From positions 1,306,001 through 1,370,000 of the forward strand of contig NZ_CP019702.2 of assembly GCF_002005205.3 (NCBI RefSeq): a DNA stretch of 64,000 nucleotides. Reading direction: 5' to 3'. A model generated the notes under the pieces. The model was given only the letters and a program-made list of their open reading frames with translations. It ran no database searches and was not told the origin of the DNA. Each line of letters starts with the position of its first letter. Position 1 is the stretch's first letter. Below are positions 1-8,932 of this stretch, piece after piece. Source of the DNA: Rhizobium rhizogenes. Its GTDB lineage: Bacteria; Pseudomonadota; Alphaproteobacteria; Rhizobiales; Rhizobiaceae. A program made the translations under genes and the position numbers.

Positions 1-502
1 GGTTCAAAAGGCAGTCGATGATATAGCGATATTCGTTGGGATTATCCCTGCGGCCCCAGGCCTGGATGAATTGCCCGACCGGCTGGAACCGTTCCATCAA
101 CTGGTCCGCCGCCATCAGCGCCGCGCGTCTTCCATCCTCATCGCCCACCAGTTTCCATGCGGCTATGCACGAGGGCGAATAGAGGAAGCCCATATCGTGA
201 TGGTCGGTCTCGATGCGGTTTTCGATACGGTGCAGGAAACTCTGCACCTGAATTTGCGCCGCATGCTGAAAGGTCCTGTCGCCGGTATGCTCGAAGGCAA
301 GCCATATCTGGCCCGGCCAGAAACCGGCAGTCCATTGGTCATTGGCGACTGCCGGGTAAAAGTTCTTCACGCTCGAGTGGTTTTGCGCCGCGTAGGTGAA
401 CTCGGGCAGGTTGCGCCTGACCTGCGCAACGGCGGCGGCGAGTGCGGCATCGACTTCCTCTGTCGTGATCGGGGCTGGAACGGACGTGGTCAAATCGAGC
501 AT
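1..502 (-). CDS. Glycoside hydrolase family 88 (unsaturated glucuronyl hydrolase), partial
   Basis: N-terminal 167 residues of a protein that runs off the left edge. The frame carries NDQWTAGFWPGQIWLAFEHT (residues 54-73) and the HHDMGFLYSP segment (101-110), both characteristic of unsaturated glucuronyl hydrolases; Asp103 is the probable counterpart of a catalytic Asp. Members of this family remove the unsaturated uronic acid left at the non-reducing end of oligosaccharides by polysaccharide lyases. No signal peptide is seen, so it should act in the cytoplasm. The ATG follows the stop of the upstream ABC permease by 4 bases, which implies one operon, and a heparinase-like lyase is divergently encoded nearby. 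The exact sugar is unknown. Confidence 0.85.
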   Translation of the reverse strand, partial: MLDLTTSVPAPITTEEVDAALAAAVAQVRRNLPEFTYAAQNHSSVKNFYPAVANDQWTAGFWPGQIWLAFEHTGDRTFQHAAQIQVQSFLHRIENRIETDHHDMGFLYSPSCIAAWKLVGDEDGRRAALMAADQLMERFQPVGQFIQAWGRRDNPNEYRYIIDCLLN

Positions 503-506
503 GAAA

Positions 507-1343
507 TCAACCCTTGAGGCCGGTGGAGGCGACGCCTTCGACAAAGAAGCGCTGCAACGCCAGGAAAACGATGAGAACCGGAATGAGCGCCACCACCGAG
601 GCGGCCATGATCAGCCCGTATTCCGCCGAATATTGCGAAATGAACATGCGCAGGCCGATCTGGATGGTCTTCAACTCGGTCTTGGTGAGATAGATCATCG
701 GACCCATGAAGTCGTTCCAGGTCGTGACGAAGGTGAAGATCGTCAAGGTGGAAAGCGCCGGTTTGGAAAGCGGCAGCATGATCTTCGCCCAGATCTGGTA
801 TTCGTTCATGCCGTCGATGCGTGCCGCCTCACAAAGCTCGTTCGGGATCGACATGTAGAACTGCCGCATCAGGAAAACGCCGAAGGCGGTAAAGGCCTGC
901 AGGAAAATCAGCGCAAGATGGGTGTTGTTCAGCCCGAATTCACGCATCAGCAGGAATTGCGGCACCATATAGACCTGCCAGGGCATGGCGATGGTGGCGA
1001 TATAGCCGAGAAACAGCGTGTTCTTGTAGGGAAAATGCAGCTTGGCGAAGGCGTAGGCTGCAAAGCTTGACGTTAGCAATTGCAGCAGTGTGACGATGAT
1101 CGTCAGCTTCGACGTGTTGTAGATGAATAATGCCAGCGGGATCTTCGTCCAGATTTCCACATAGTTTTCCCAGCGTGGCTGCGAGGGTATCCACTCGATC
1201 GGGAACGCGAAGACATCGCGGCTGAGTTTCAGCGATGCCGACAGCATCCATGCGAAAGGCAGAAGCATGACGATGGTGACGACGATCACCGTCAGATAGA
1301 TGCCGATCGTGGCGGCAGGGATTTTGCGGCCCATGATGCGCAT
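507..1343 (-). CDS. Carbohydrate ABC transporter permease (MalG/UgpE type)
   Basis: Inner-membrane permease of 278 residues with six predicted hydrophobic segments. The cytoplasmic coupling loop is clear: EAARIDGMNEYQIWAKI followed by LPLSKPALSTL. It resembles the second permease (MalG position) of the CUT1 sugar importers and would pair with the permease encoded immediately upstream (3-base spacing). The solute-binding protein and ATPase of this importer are not in the window and may lie beyond the left edge, or the ATPase may be shared. With GH88 and heparinase-like genes beside it, the likely cargo is a uronic-acid-containing oligosaccharide; that is inference from context. Confidence 0.9.
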   Translation of the reverse strand: MRIMGRKIPAATIGIYLTVIVVTIVMLLPFAWMLSASLKLSRDVFAFPIEWIPSQPRWENYVEIWTKIPLALFIYNTSKLTIIVTLLQLLTSSFAAYAFAKLHFPYKNTLFLGYIATIAMPWQVYMVPQFLLMREFGLNNTHLALIFLQAFTAFGVFLMRQFYMSIPNELCEAARIDGMNEYQIWAKIMLPLSKPALSTLTIFTFVTTWNDFMGPMIYLTKTELKTIQIGLRMFISQYSAEYGLIMAASVVALIPVLIVFLALQRFFVEGVASTGLKG

Positions 1344-1346
1344 GGA

Positions 1347-2297
1347 TCAGTCCTCCCGCTGCCGTTTGAACTGAACGATGGTGACGACAAGGACCAGGAA
1401 GAACAGGACGAGGGCGATCATGCTGGAGTAACCGAGATCCCAGGAAATGAAGGCCTCATTGTAGATGTGATAGACAAGAACCAGCGTCGAGGTGCCGGGG
1501 CCGCCCTGCGTGATCATATAGACCTGATCGAAAACCTTGAAGGACTGGATCGTCAGCATGACGGTCACGAAAAACGTCGTCGGCGCAAGCTGCGGCAGGG
1601 TGACGTGGATGAATTTCTGCCAGGCATTGGCGCCATCCAGCCCCGCGGCTTCATAAAGCTCCGAATTGATGCCCTGCAGCCCGGCGAGATAGATGACCAT
1701 GTAATAACCCATGCTCTTCCACACGCCGAAGAGAATGACCGTGACCATGGCCCAGTGCCGGTCCGCCGCCCATCCCGGCATGTCGGCGGGATCGAGGCCG
1801 AGCGTATAGAGCAGCATGTTGACCGGACCCATCTCCGGATTGAAAATCATGTTCCAGACGACGGCCACGGCAACCAGCGATGCGACATAGGGAAAAAACA
1901 TGGCCGTGCGAAAGAAATTGCGGCCGAGGATTTTCTGGTTGAGCAGGATCGCAAGGCCGAGCGCGCAGGCGAGCGTGGCCGGCACCGACGCGACGGTGTA
2001 AATGACCGTGTTCCAGAAGGCCGCGATGAAGGCCCTGTCCTCGAAAAGTCGCCAGAAATTATCGAGACCGGCAAAACGCATCGCATTGGAGCCGTCCCAA
2101 TGCATGAAGGCCAGTGCAAAGGCAAAGAGGATCGGCCCGAGCGTGAAAATCGCAAAGCCGAGAAAATTAGGAGCAATGAAGGAATAGGCAACGAGCGCAT
2201 TTTCTATTCCGCGCCGCCGTTTGGAGACGATGCGGAGTTTTTTCCTGCGATACGGAGTCGCTTGCTTGTCGGACATGGTCGCGGTTGCGATTGCCAC
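1347..2297 (-). CDS. Carbohydrate ABC transporter permease (MalF/UgpA type)
   Basis: 316-residue inner-membrane permease with a positively charged N-terminus (YRRKKLRIVSKRRRG) followed by six hydrophobic segments. The EAA loop reads EAAGLDGANAWQKF then HVTLPQLAP, as in MalF/UgpA-type subunits of CUT1 importers. It is the first gene of the leftward operon (permease, permease, GH88). The 225-base divergent region upstream separates it from the heparinase-like gene and contains a copy of the GTATGAT motif also found in front of the neighbouring GntR gene, so both directions may be controlled together. Confidence 0.9.
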   Translation of the reverse strand: MAIATATMSDKQATPYRRKKLRIVSKRRRGIENALVAYSFIAPNFLGFAIFTLGPILFAFALAFMHWDGSNAMRFAGLDNFWRLFEDRAFIAAFWNTVIYTVASVPATLACALGLAILLNQKILGRNFFRTAMFFPYVASLVAVAVVWNMIFNPEMGPVNMLLYTLGLDPADMPGWAADRHWAMVTVILFGVWKSMGYYMVIYLAGLQGINSELYEAAGLDGANAWQKFIHVTLPQLAPTTFFVTVMLTIQSFKVFDQVYMITQGGPGTSTLVLVYHIYNEAFISWDLGYSSMIALVLFFLVLVVTIVQFKRQRED

Positions 2298-2522
2298 AGC
2301 ATATCTCCCATTGCCGCCGTTTCACGCTTCATCGGTGCCGGCTGCCTGCATTTTCCATTGCGGCCCGGGTCTTCACCCTGCCGCCTCCCGCGCTCTGGAT
2401 AACACAATATCGATATTGGTCAAACAACTTTACATAAAGTCAGACAAATTTTCTGGTTTTTCAAAAATACGTATGATAGGAGGCCCATATCGGATTACGG
2501 AACGCGCGGGAGGTTTGAGGGC
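2298..2522. promoter_or_regulatory. Divergent promoter region with candidate GntR site (2465-2477)
   Basis: AT-rich intergenic region between the divergent permease and lyase genes. The 13-base motif AAATACGTATGAT lies at 2465-2477, about 45 bases before the lyase start. Very similar motifs occur twice in front of the GntR gene at 5177-5929 (5962-5974 and, inverted, 5996-6008). A GGGAGG ribosome binding site at 2508-2513 is well placed (9 bases) for the GTG at 2523. The operator role is inferred from repetition only. Confidence 0.5.
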
Positions 2523-4310
2523 GTGTTTGTCGAAATGATGCGGCTCCTGCCTGATCGGTTCGCCGATTTCGGCGCGGAGCTGACGGCGGAAAAAATTCGG
2601 TCTTCAGCAACGGAAGCGGTTCGCGGCAGTCTCGTCGATGCGGCGGAGCAGGCTCTTGGCGAGCCCTGGTCCGTCATTCTGGCGGGCGATTACCGGGAAT
2701 ATGGCCGGAGCGGCAATCGTGATCGTTTCGAGGCGCTTTATTTCTCCCGCCGGCTGAAATTGAACGCGCTGGTTCTCGGCGAATGCGCCGAGGGGCAAGG
2801 TCGTTTTCTCGATGCCATCATCGATGGTCTCTGGCTGATATGTGAGGAAAGCGGCTGGCAATTGCCCGCGCATAATTCCCATATTCGCGGTGGCCCCCGC
2901 GCGTCGCTTCCCGACCCGCAGGATCCGGTGATCGACCTGTTCGCTGCGGAAACGGGTGCCAATCTTGCTTTGTGCCTGCACCTGCTCGCGTCGGAACTGG
3001 AGCAAGCGGCCCCAACTCTTATATCTCGCGTCCATACCGAGATCGAATGTCGGATTACGAAGCCCTATCTCGCCCGACATTTCTGGTGGATGGGGAGCGG
3101 TGATGAGCGGATGAACAACTGGACGGCCTGGATCACCCAGAATGTTCTGCTCTCCACCCTGCTTTTGCCCACCGACCAGCCGACGCGGCGTTGGGTCGTG
3201 GAAAAGGCGCTCCAGAGTCTCGATGCGTTTCAGAAGGACTATGCGGAAGACGGAGCCTGCGAAGAGGGTGTTCTTTATTACGGCCATGCAGCGCTGTGCC
3301 TGTTCGGGGCGATGAGCATTCTCGATACCGCCGCGCCCGGCTCCATGGCGTCGCTTTTCAAGGCGCCGAAACTGCGCAACATGGCGGAATTCATCCTCAA
3401 CATGCATGTGGCGGGAGACAGTTTTTTCAACTTCGCCGATGCGCCGGCGAAGGTCGAAATATCAGGCGTTCGGGAATATCTCTTCGGCAAAGCCGTCTCT
3501 TCCCTGCCGCTTCAGGCTTTCGCCGCAGCTTGCTGGAACCGATCAACGGATAAGTTGATGCGCAGGGAGTGGAACCTCTGGTATCGCGTCCAGGCGGTTC
3601 TCGCCACGCCGGAATTGTCTGCACTTGCTGTTGCAGAACCGATGAAGACCGACATTGTCTATACCGGTATCGGGTTGGCGATTGTCCGCGGCGGGGTGTT
3701 CGATCTTGCCGTGAAGGCGGGCAATAATGGCGAGAGCCATAACCACAACGATGTCGGCAGTTTCACGCTTTACAAGAATGGCAGGCCATTCATCATCGAT
3801 GTGGGGGTGGAAACCTACACCGCGAAAACTTTCTCGCCGCGGCGCTATGACATCTGGACGATGCAGTCGGCCTTTCACAATCTGCCGACCTTCGGTGGCG
3901 TCATGCAGGGCGCCGGGGCAGAGTTTGCTGCGCGGGATTTCGGGGCGGAGTTCTCGGAAAAACAGGCGGAAATTGCTTTCGATATAGCGGGAGCTTATCC
4001 GCCCGAAGCGGGTATCGAACATTACCGCCGCCGCATCCGGTTGCTGCGTGGCAGCCGCGTCGAGATTACTGATGATTATCAGGGCGAGAGAAGCGCGGTT
4101 CTGTCACTGATGGTTGCCGAAAAGCCCGTCGTCACGCCGGGAAGCCTGATCTTTGCGGGTCTTGGAGAGGTGGCCTGCGAAGGGGCGGGAGAGCCTGCCA
4201 TCGAGGCCATCCCCATCGACGACACCAGGCTTCGCCAGTCTTTGCCGCCGATGATCTATCGCATTCTTGTTCCCATCAAAGCCAAGCGTCTGTGCCTGAC
4301 GATCAGCTAA
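2523..4310 (+). CDS. Heparinase II/III family polysaccharide lyase
   Basis: 595 residues from a GTG start, chosen because a GGGAGG site lies 9 bases upstream; ATGs at 2535 and 2538 are alternatives with worse spacing. The N-terminal half looks like the helical toroid of heparinase II/III-type lyases. The central GESHNHNDVGSFTLY segment near residue 402, followed by FIIDVGVETY, is the diagnostic heparinase II/III motif containing the catalytic or metal-binding histidines. No signal peptide is visible, so it probably cleaves imported acidic oligosaccharides in the cytoplasm. The product, with an unsaturated uronic acid end, would be the natural substrate of the GH88 enzyme encoded divergently. 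Substrate identity cannot be read from sequence. Confidence 0.88.
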   Translation: MFVEMMRLLPDRFADFGAELTAEKIRSSATEAVRGSLVDAAEQALGEPWSVILAGDYREYGRSGNRDRFEALYFSRRLKLNALVLGECAEGQGRFLDAIIDGLWLICEESGWQLPAHNSHIRGGPRASLPDPQDPVIDLFAAETGANLALCLHLLASELEQAAPTLISRVHTEIECRITKPYLARHFWWMGSGDERMNNWTAWITQNVLLSTLLLPTDQPTRRWVVEKALQSLDAFQKDYAEDGACEEGVLYYGHAALCLFGAMSILDTAAPGSMASLFKAPKLRNMAEFILNMHVAGDSFFNFADAPAKVEISGVREYLFGKAVSSLPLQAFAAACWNRSTDKLMRREWNLWYRVQAVLATPELSALAVAEPMKTDIVYTGIGLAIVRGGVFDLAVKAGNNGESHNHNDVGSFTLYKNGRPFIIDVGVETYTAKTFSPRRYDIWTMQSAFHNLPTFGGVMQGAGAEFAARDFGAEFSEKQAEIAFDIAGAYPPEAGIEHYRRRIRLLRGSRVEITDDYQGERSAVLSLMVAEKPVVTPGSLIFAGLGEVACEGAGEPAIEAIPIDDTRLRQSLPPMIYRILVPIKAKRLCLTIS

Positions 4311-4320
4311 GGAAATGCCG

Positions 4321-5118
4321 ATGAAGCTTACACTCAAGGTCGTTAATGCGGCCGGTGCTATTCTGGCGGAGGCCGGGGCGGAGAACGAGGTGTTCCTCGT
4401 CTACCGCGCTGAATATTGCGAAGGCGACAGGCTCGTTGTCGAAGCTTCGCAGCCCGGTCATATCTGGCTCGGCCTTGATGCCGGCATGCCGCCCACGCTG
4501 GTTTTTTTGCAGACGGCCGAATTTGTCCTGCCTGTTCCTTTCGCGGCGAAGCGCAAATCCTATCCGCCGCAGGCTTTCAGCGGGAGCATTCACCGGATTG
4601 CGGCGCGTTGTGCGCTTGCCGGTGAGATCGGGGTTCGCAGGAACCTGGCCCTGAACCCTTTCGATGACCACGAAAACACCTCGCTGTTTCCGCATGTCCA
4701 TGCGAGTACCGAAACGCGTGGGGAAGCCGCGTTTGCGGCCCGTAATGTCATTGATGGCGAAAAGGTCAGCGCCGGCCATGGTTTCTGGCCCTATACCAGC
4801 TGGGGCATCAACCGTGATCCCGAAGCTTCGTTGACGCTTGTTTTCGGTCGCGCGGTTCTGATCGACCAGCTGACATTTTATCTGAGGGCAGATTTTCCCC
4901 ATGACGCCTGGTGGGAAGAGGCGAGCGTTACATTTTCCGACGGCGAAAGCCTGCGCTTCCCACTGCAAAAAACCGGTGCCGCCCAGACGTTCTCGGTCGC
5001 GCCGCGCCGTGTGGAATGGATCCGCCTGCACGACCTGAAAAAAGCGGATGATCCCTCGCCGTTTCCCGCGCTGACGCAAATCGAGGTCTGGGGCGCGGAT
5101 CTGCGGGAAGCATCATAG
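4321..5118 (+). CDS. Uncharacterised protein with discoidin-like C-terminal region
   Basis: 265 residues. I do not recognise a specific family name. The C-terminal half (AARNVIDG, then a tryptophan- and aspartate-rich stretch ending in a beta-rich tail with VEWIRLHDL) resembles a galactose-binding (F5/8 type C, discoidin) fold, which would fit carbohydrate binding. No signal peptide is visible. The start at 4321 is preferred over ATG 4315 because the GGAA at 4311-4314 would be too close to the latter. It follows the lyase by 10 bases and is surely co-transcribed with it, so it is likely an accessory carbohydrate-binding or processing protein of the uronide cassette. Confidence 0.7.
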   Translation: MKLTLKVVNAAGAILAEAGAENEVFLVYRAEYCEGDRLVVEASQPGHIWLGLDAGMPPTLVFLQTAEFVLPVPFAAKRKSYPPQAFSGSIHRIAARCALAGEIGVRRNLALNPFDDHENTSLFPHVHASTETRGEAAFAARNVIDGEKVSAGHGFWPYTSWGINRDPEASLTLVFGRAVLIDQLTFYLRADFPHDAWWEEASVTFSDGESLRFPLQKTGAAQTFSVAPRRVEWIRLHDLKKADDPSPFPALTQIEVWGADLREAS

Positions 5119-5155
5119 ATTTCTGATTGCCGAGTTCCCTGGCCGCAGACCGCCA

Positions 5156-5179
5156 CGCAGCTTTTTCGGAGATGCTCTA
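5156..5179 (-). repeat. Partial copy of rhizobial intergenic element (TAGAGCAT...)
   Basis: Read on the minus strand, the GntR gene ends in TAG and continues TAGAGCATCTCCGAAAAAGC, a diverged match to the element at 40642-40707 that starts TAGAGCATTTCCAGTAAAAA. Only the first part of the element is recognisable here. The element's TAG serves as the gene's stop codon. Confidence 0.45.
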
Positions 5180-5929
5180 GCTGTGCGAAATGCCGCGAAG
5201 GTCGCGCATCATGTCGCGATAGCGGTTCTGGCTGCCGCGCAGATGGGCCTGCATGGCCAGTTTGGCATCCTGTTCATTCCTGTCCGATATGGCGATGACG
5301 ATCGCCTCATGTTCCTTGTGGATCAGTCGTCGATAGGCCGTCTGGTCGTTTTCCCGGGTTTCGGGCACCACGCGGGATTGCGGGATCACGGCCTGACCGT
5401 GCAGCTCGAGGAACTGCGTGAAGAGCGGATTGTTGGTTGCCGCCGCAATGGCCAGATGCAGTGCCAGATCGGCCTCGCGAATGGAGCGGTTTTCGTCGAT
5501 GCATTTGAGAAGCCGGGCGTGACAGTCGAAAATCGCCTCCTCCTGCGAGGGGGAACGGCGAAGGGCGGCCAGCCCCGCCGCCTCGATTTCAAGCGGCGTT
5601 CTGATTTCCAGAACTTCAAGATCGGACGACAGCCGGGCGCGATCGATGCCGGGCGTGGAGGACATCTCCTTTTCGCGCTTCAGCACGAAAATGCCGGCCC
5701 CCTGGCGAACCTCCACCAGCCCGTCGCAGCGTAGCGCCGTCACCGCCTCGCGCACGACCGTGCGGCTGACGCCGTGGGTTTCCGTCATTTCGATTTCGCT
5801 GGGCAAGCGGTCACCGGGTCCATATTGCCCGGAGGCAATCGCGTTTCTAAGGCTCAGGCTGACTTGACTGACCAGAGAACCGGAGGATTTGCTGCGCTGT
5901 TTTTGCTGTTCAGGCACGTCGGTCACCAT
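5177..5929 (-). CDS. GntR-family (FadR subfamily) transcriptional regulator
   Basis: 250 residues. An N-terminal winged helix (LRNAIASGQYGPGDRLPSE, then VSRTVVREAVTALRCDGLV) is followed by an all-helical FCD ligand-binding domain with the expected acidic and histidine positions (LALHLAIAAATNN; HKEHEAIVIAI). FadR-type regulators usually repress sugar-acid or carboxylate catabolic genes and are released by the substrate. The position downstream of the lyase operon and the GTATGAT sites shared with the divergent permease/lyase region suggest that it controls the uronide cassette and itself. The stop codon lies in a rhizobial intergenic repeat. Confidence 0.9.
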   Translation of the reverse strand: MVTDVPEQQKQRSKSSGSLVSQVSLSLRNAIASGQYGPGDRLPSEIEMTETHGVSRTVVREAVTALRCDGLVEVRQGAGIFVLKREKEMSSTPGIDRARLSSDLEVLEIRTPLEIEAAGLAALRRSPSQEEAIFDCHARLLKCIDENRSIREADLALHLAIAAATNNPLFTQFLELHGQAVIPQSRVVPETRENDQTAYRRLIHKEHEAIVIAISDRNEQDAKLAMQAHLRGSQNRYRDMMRDLRGISHS

Positions 5930-5961
5930 GCATTAAAATCGAGGCAGGCGTGGAGCCTGTC

Positions 5962-6008
5962 AAATATGTATGATGAATTTTAGAAAAACTCAATGATCAT
6001 ACCAATTT
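5962..6008. promoter_or_regulatory. Candidate autoregulatory GntR operator pair
   Basis: Two copies of a 13-base motif in opposite orientation lie 33-80 bases upstream of the GntR start: AAATATGTATGAT at 5962-5974 and, on the minus strand, AAATTGGTATGAT at 5996-6008. The first differs at one position from the copy at 2465-2477. The arrangement suits autoregulation by a dimeric FadR-type repressor. Role inferred. Confidence 0.5.
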
Positions 6009-6074
6009 TACCCAATTTCATGCGGAGGTCGCAGATGAGGGCATCAAAAATCTTCTCGAATTCGGCAGCAGAGT

Positions 6075-7085
6075 TTAGGTAGGGCCGGCCAACTGCTCCG
6101 TGGAAACCGCATATAGCGCCGTGCCGGTACTGAAAAAGCTCTCGATATTACCAATCGTCGTGTCCGCGATGTTCTTGAGAGCTTCCTGCGTGAAGAAGCC
6201 CTGATGGCCGGTGACCAGAACATTGGGGAAAGTCAGCAGTCGCGCGAAAACATCGTCGCGCAGCACCTCGTTGGAAAGGTCTTCGAAGAAGAGATCGGCC
6301 TCTTCTTCATAGACATCGATGCCGAGGGAACCGATCGTGCCGTCTTTCAGTCCGGTGATTGCGGCCTGCGTATCGATGATGGCGCCGCGGCTGGTATTGA
6401 CGAGCATCACGCCCTTTTTCAGAAGCGGCAGCGTCTCCCTGCGAATGAGGTGACGGGTTTCCGGTGTGAGCGGGCACATCAGCGCGAGAATGTCCGATGT
6501 CCGAAACAGTTCCTCCCGCGTGACATAGGCCATGCCGAGCGCCTCGCAATCTGGGTTGGGGCGAAGATCGTGGCCGACAAGGCGGCAGCCGAAGCCGGCC
6601 GCAATGCGCGCGAAAATCGCCCCTATCTTACCCGTGCCGACAATGCCGACTGTCTTGCCGTGAAGGTCGAAACCGAGCAGGCCATCAAGGGCGAAATTTC
6701 CTTCGCGGACGCGGTTATAGGCGCGGTGGATCTTGCGGTTGAGCGACAGGATGAGCGCCATGGTGTGTTCGGCAACCGCGTAAGGGGAGTAGGCCGGGAC
6801 GCGGGCAATGGTCAGGCCCAGCTTTTCGGCGCTCGCGAGATCGACCTGATTGAAGCCGGCGCAGCGCAGGGCAACCAGCCTTACTCCCGTTTCCGCCAGT
6901 TTTTCGAGCACGGGTCGTGACAGGTCGTCGTTGACGAAAGCGCAGATGGCATCCGCTCCCTTCGCCAACGCCACTGTTTCAAGAGACAGGCGCGCTTCGC
7001 AATAATGCATCCGCATGCCGGGCTTGGCAGCACCGTCAAGGAACTGCCTGTCATAGGGCTTGGCGCTGTAGACTACGATCCGCAT
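6075..7085 (-). CDS. ldhA: D-lactate dehydrogenase (2-hydroxyacid dehydrogenase, LdhA type)
   Basis: 336 residues, close to the 329 of Escherichia coli LdhA and strongly similar in recognisable blocks: [47 protein letters not shown] (NAD-binding Rossmann glycines), [15 protein letters not shown], and the GHQGFFT segment carrying the catalytic His. It reduces pyruvate to D-lactate with NADH in the cytoplasm. The ATG at 7085 has a GGAGAAG site just upstream; longer in-frame readings have no good start. It lies 64 bases after the ABC-F gene on the same strand and may be transcribed on its own. Confidence 0.88.
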   Translation of the reverse strand: MRIVVYSAKPYDRQFLDGAAKPGMRMHYCEARLSLETVALAKGADAICAFVNDDLSRPVLEKLAETGVRLVALRCAGFNQVDLASAEKLGLTIARVPAYSPYAVAEHTMALILSLNRKIHRAYNRVREGNFALDGLLGFDLHGKTVGIVGTGKIGAIFARIAAGFGCRLVGHDLRPNPDCEALGMAYVTREELFRTSDILALMCPLTPETRHLIRRETLPLLKKGVMLVNTSRGAIIDTQAAITGLKDGTIGSLGIDVYEEEADLFFEDLSNEVLRDDVFARLLTFPNVLVTGHQGFFTQEALKNIADTTIGNIESFFSTGTALYAVSTEQLAGPT

Positions 7086-7149
7086 CTGCTTCTCCGGTAT
7101 TCGAAAACGAAAGCTGCCGTTGCAGGGATTGTTTGTCCGGCAGGCCGTC

Positions 7150-8772
7150 TCAGCTGCGAAGGCCCGGCGCTTCCTGCCCGGTGCTTTCGACATATTCGGT
7201 ATATCCGCCACCATATTGGTGGATCCCATCCGGTGTCAGTTCCAGCACCCGGTTTGAAAGGGCGGCTAGAAAATGGCGGTCGTGGGAAACGAACAGCATC
7301 GTACCCTCATAATCCGACAGGGCCTTGATCAGCATTTCCTTGGTGTCGAGATCGAGATGGTTCGTCGGCTCGTCCAGCACGAGGAAATTCGGTGGATCGA
7401 ACAGCATGGCCGCCATGACGAGGCGGGCCTTCTCGCCGCCGGAAAGCACACGGCAACGTTTTTCCACGTCGTCGCCCGAGAAGCCGAAACAGCCGGCAAG
7501 GGCGCGCAGCGGCGCCTGGCCGGCCTTGGGGAAGCGCTCTTCCAGCCATTCCAGAATGGTGCTGTCGCCATCCAGAACATCCATGGCGTGCTGGGCAAAA
7601 TAGCCGAGCTTGACACTGGCGCCGAGGGTGACATTGCCGGAATCCGGTTCCGCCGTGCCTGTGACCAGTTTCAGCAATGTCGATTTTCCGGCGCCGTTGA
7701 CGCCCATGATGCACCAGCGCTCCTTGCGTCGCACCATGAAATCGAGTTCGCCATAGATGGTGCGGCTGCCATAGGCCTTGTTCACCTTCTTCAGCGCCAC
7801 GACATCCTCGCCCGAGCGGGGAGCCGGCGCGAATTCGAAGGCCACGGTCTGGCGCCGCCGGGGCGGCTCGACACGATCGATCTTTTCGAGTTTCTTCACA
7901 CGGCTTTGCACCTGCGCGGCATGTGAGGCGCGCGCCTTGAAGCGCTCGATGAACTTGATTTCCTTGGCGAGCATGGCCTGCTGGCGTTCGAACTGCGCCT
8001 GCTGCTGCTTTTCGTTCTGGGCGCGCTGCTGTTCGTAAAAGCCGTAGTCGCCGGAATAGGTCGTTAGGCTGCCGCCGTCGATCTCGATGATCTTGGTGAC
8101 GATGCGGTTCATGAATTCGCGGTCGTGCGAGGTCATCAGCAGCGCGCCGTCATAGTTCTTCAGAAAATCCTCAAGCCAGATCAGGCTTTCGAGATCGAGA
8201 TGGTTCGAGGGTTCGTCGAGCAGCATGACGTCCGGGCGCATCAACAGGATGCGGGCGAGCGCCACACGCATCTTCCAGCCGCCGGAAAGCTTGGAAACAT
8301 CGCCGTCCATCATCTCCTGGCTGAAGCTCAACCCGTCCAGCACCTCACGGGCGCGGCCTTCCAGCGCATAGCCGTCCAGCTCTTCGTAACGCGCCTGCAC
8401 TTCGCCGTAACGTTCGATGATGGCGTCCATTTCATCCATCCGGTCAGGATCGGACATGGCGGCTTCCAGCTGCCTAAGTTCCGCCGCCACTTCACTGACG
8501 GGGCCTGCGCCCTCCATGACTTCGGCTACGGCAGAACGGCCGGACATTTCACCGACATCCTGGTCGAAATAACCGACCGTCATACCCTTTTCGACGACCA
8601 CCTGGCCCTCATCGGGCTGGTCTTCGCCTGTTATCATCCGGAACAGCGTGGTCTTGCCGGCGCCATTCGGGCCGACAAGGCCGATCTTCTCACCGCGGTT
8701 GAGTGCTGCGGAAGCTTCGATGTAGAGAATGCGGTGGCTGTTCGACTTGCTGATATTTTCAATGCGGATCAT
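7150..8772 (-). CDS. ABC-F family ATPase (ribosome-associated type)
   Basis: 540 residues, soluble, with two ABC domains and no membrane segments. Walker A motifs [10 protein letters not shown] and [10 protein letters not shown], signature motifs [13 protein letters not shown] and [12 protein letters not shown], and Walker B motifs [12 protein letters not shown] and [12 protein letters not shown] are all intact. The NHLD form of Walker B and the charged glutamine-rich linker between domains (around the [14 protein letters not shown] stretch) are hallmarks of ABC-F proteins, which act on stalled ribosomes rather than in transport. The start at 8772 fits MIRIENISK, the usual family beginning. 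Which ABC-F subclass it belongs to is not certain. Confidence 0.9.
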   Translation of the reverse strand: MIRIENISKSNSHRILYIEASAALNRGEKIGLVGPNGAGKTTLFRMITGEDQPDEGQVVVEKGMTVGYFDQDVGEMSGRSAVAEVMEGAGPVSEVAAELRQLEAAMSDPDRMDEMDAIIERYGEVQARYEELDGYALEGRAREVLDGLSFSQEMMDGDVSKLSGGWKMRVALARILLMRPDVMLLDEPSNHLDLESLIWLEDFLKNYDGALLMTSHDREFMNRIVTKIIEIDGGSLTTYSGDYGFYEQQRAQNEKQQQAQFERQQAMLAKEIKFIERFKARASHAAQVQSRVKKLEKIDRVEPPRRRQTVAFEFAPAPRSGEDVVALKKVNKAYGSRTIYGELDFMVRRKERWCIMGVNGAGKSTLLKLVTGTAEPDSGNVTLGASVKLGYFAQHAMDVLDGDSTILEWLEERFPKAGQAPLRALAGCFGFSGDDVEKRCRVLSGGEKARLVMAAMLFDPPNFLVLDEPTNHLDLDTKEMLIKALSDYEGTMLFVSHDRHFLAALSNRVLELTPDGIHQYGGGYTEYVESTGQEAPGLRS

Positions 8773-8932
8773 GACAGGGCCTGTGAATGGGAGCGCCCTC
8801 CTATGCCACGGGCAGCCGCCGCTGTCACCTGCCGCGCGCGGCCTGCCAGCCATGCAGAACTGGCGAAGATCGCCGCGGGGCATATGCGCCCCGCAGGCCG
8901 GATGGTTTCCGACTGCACCTGCCGGATTTTTG

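Noticed and set aside
8875..8894. Hairpin GCGGGG...CCCCGC between the TadG-like gene and the ABC-F gene
   Set aside because: Good stem but no T-tract in either direction, so terminator function is unsupported.
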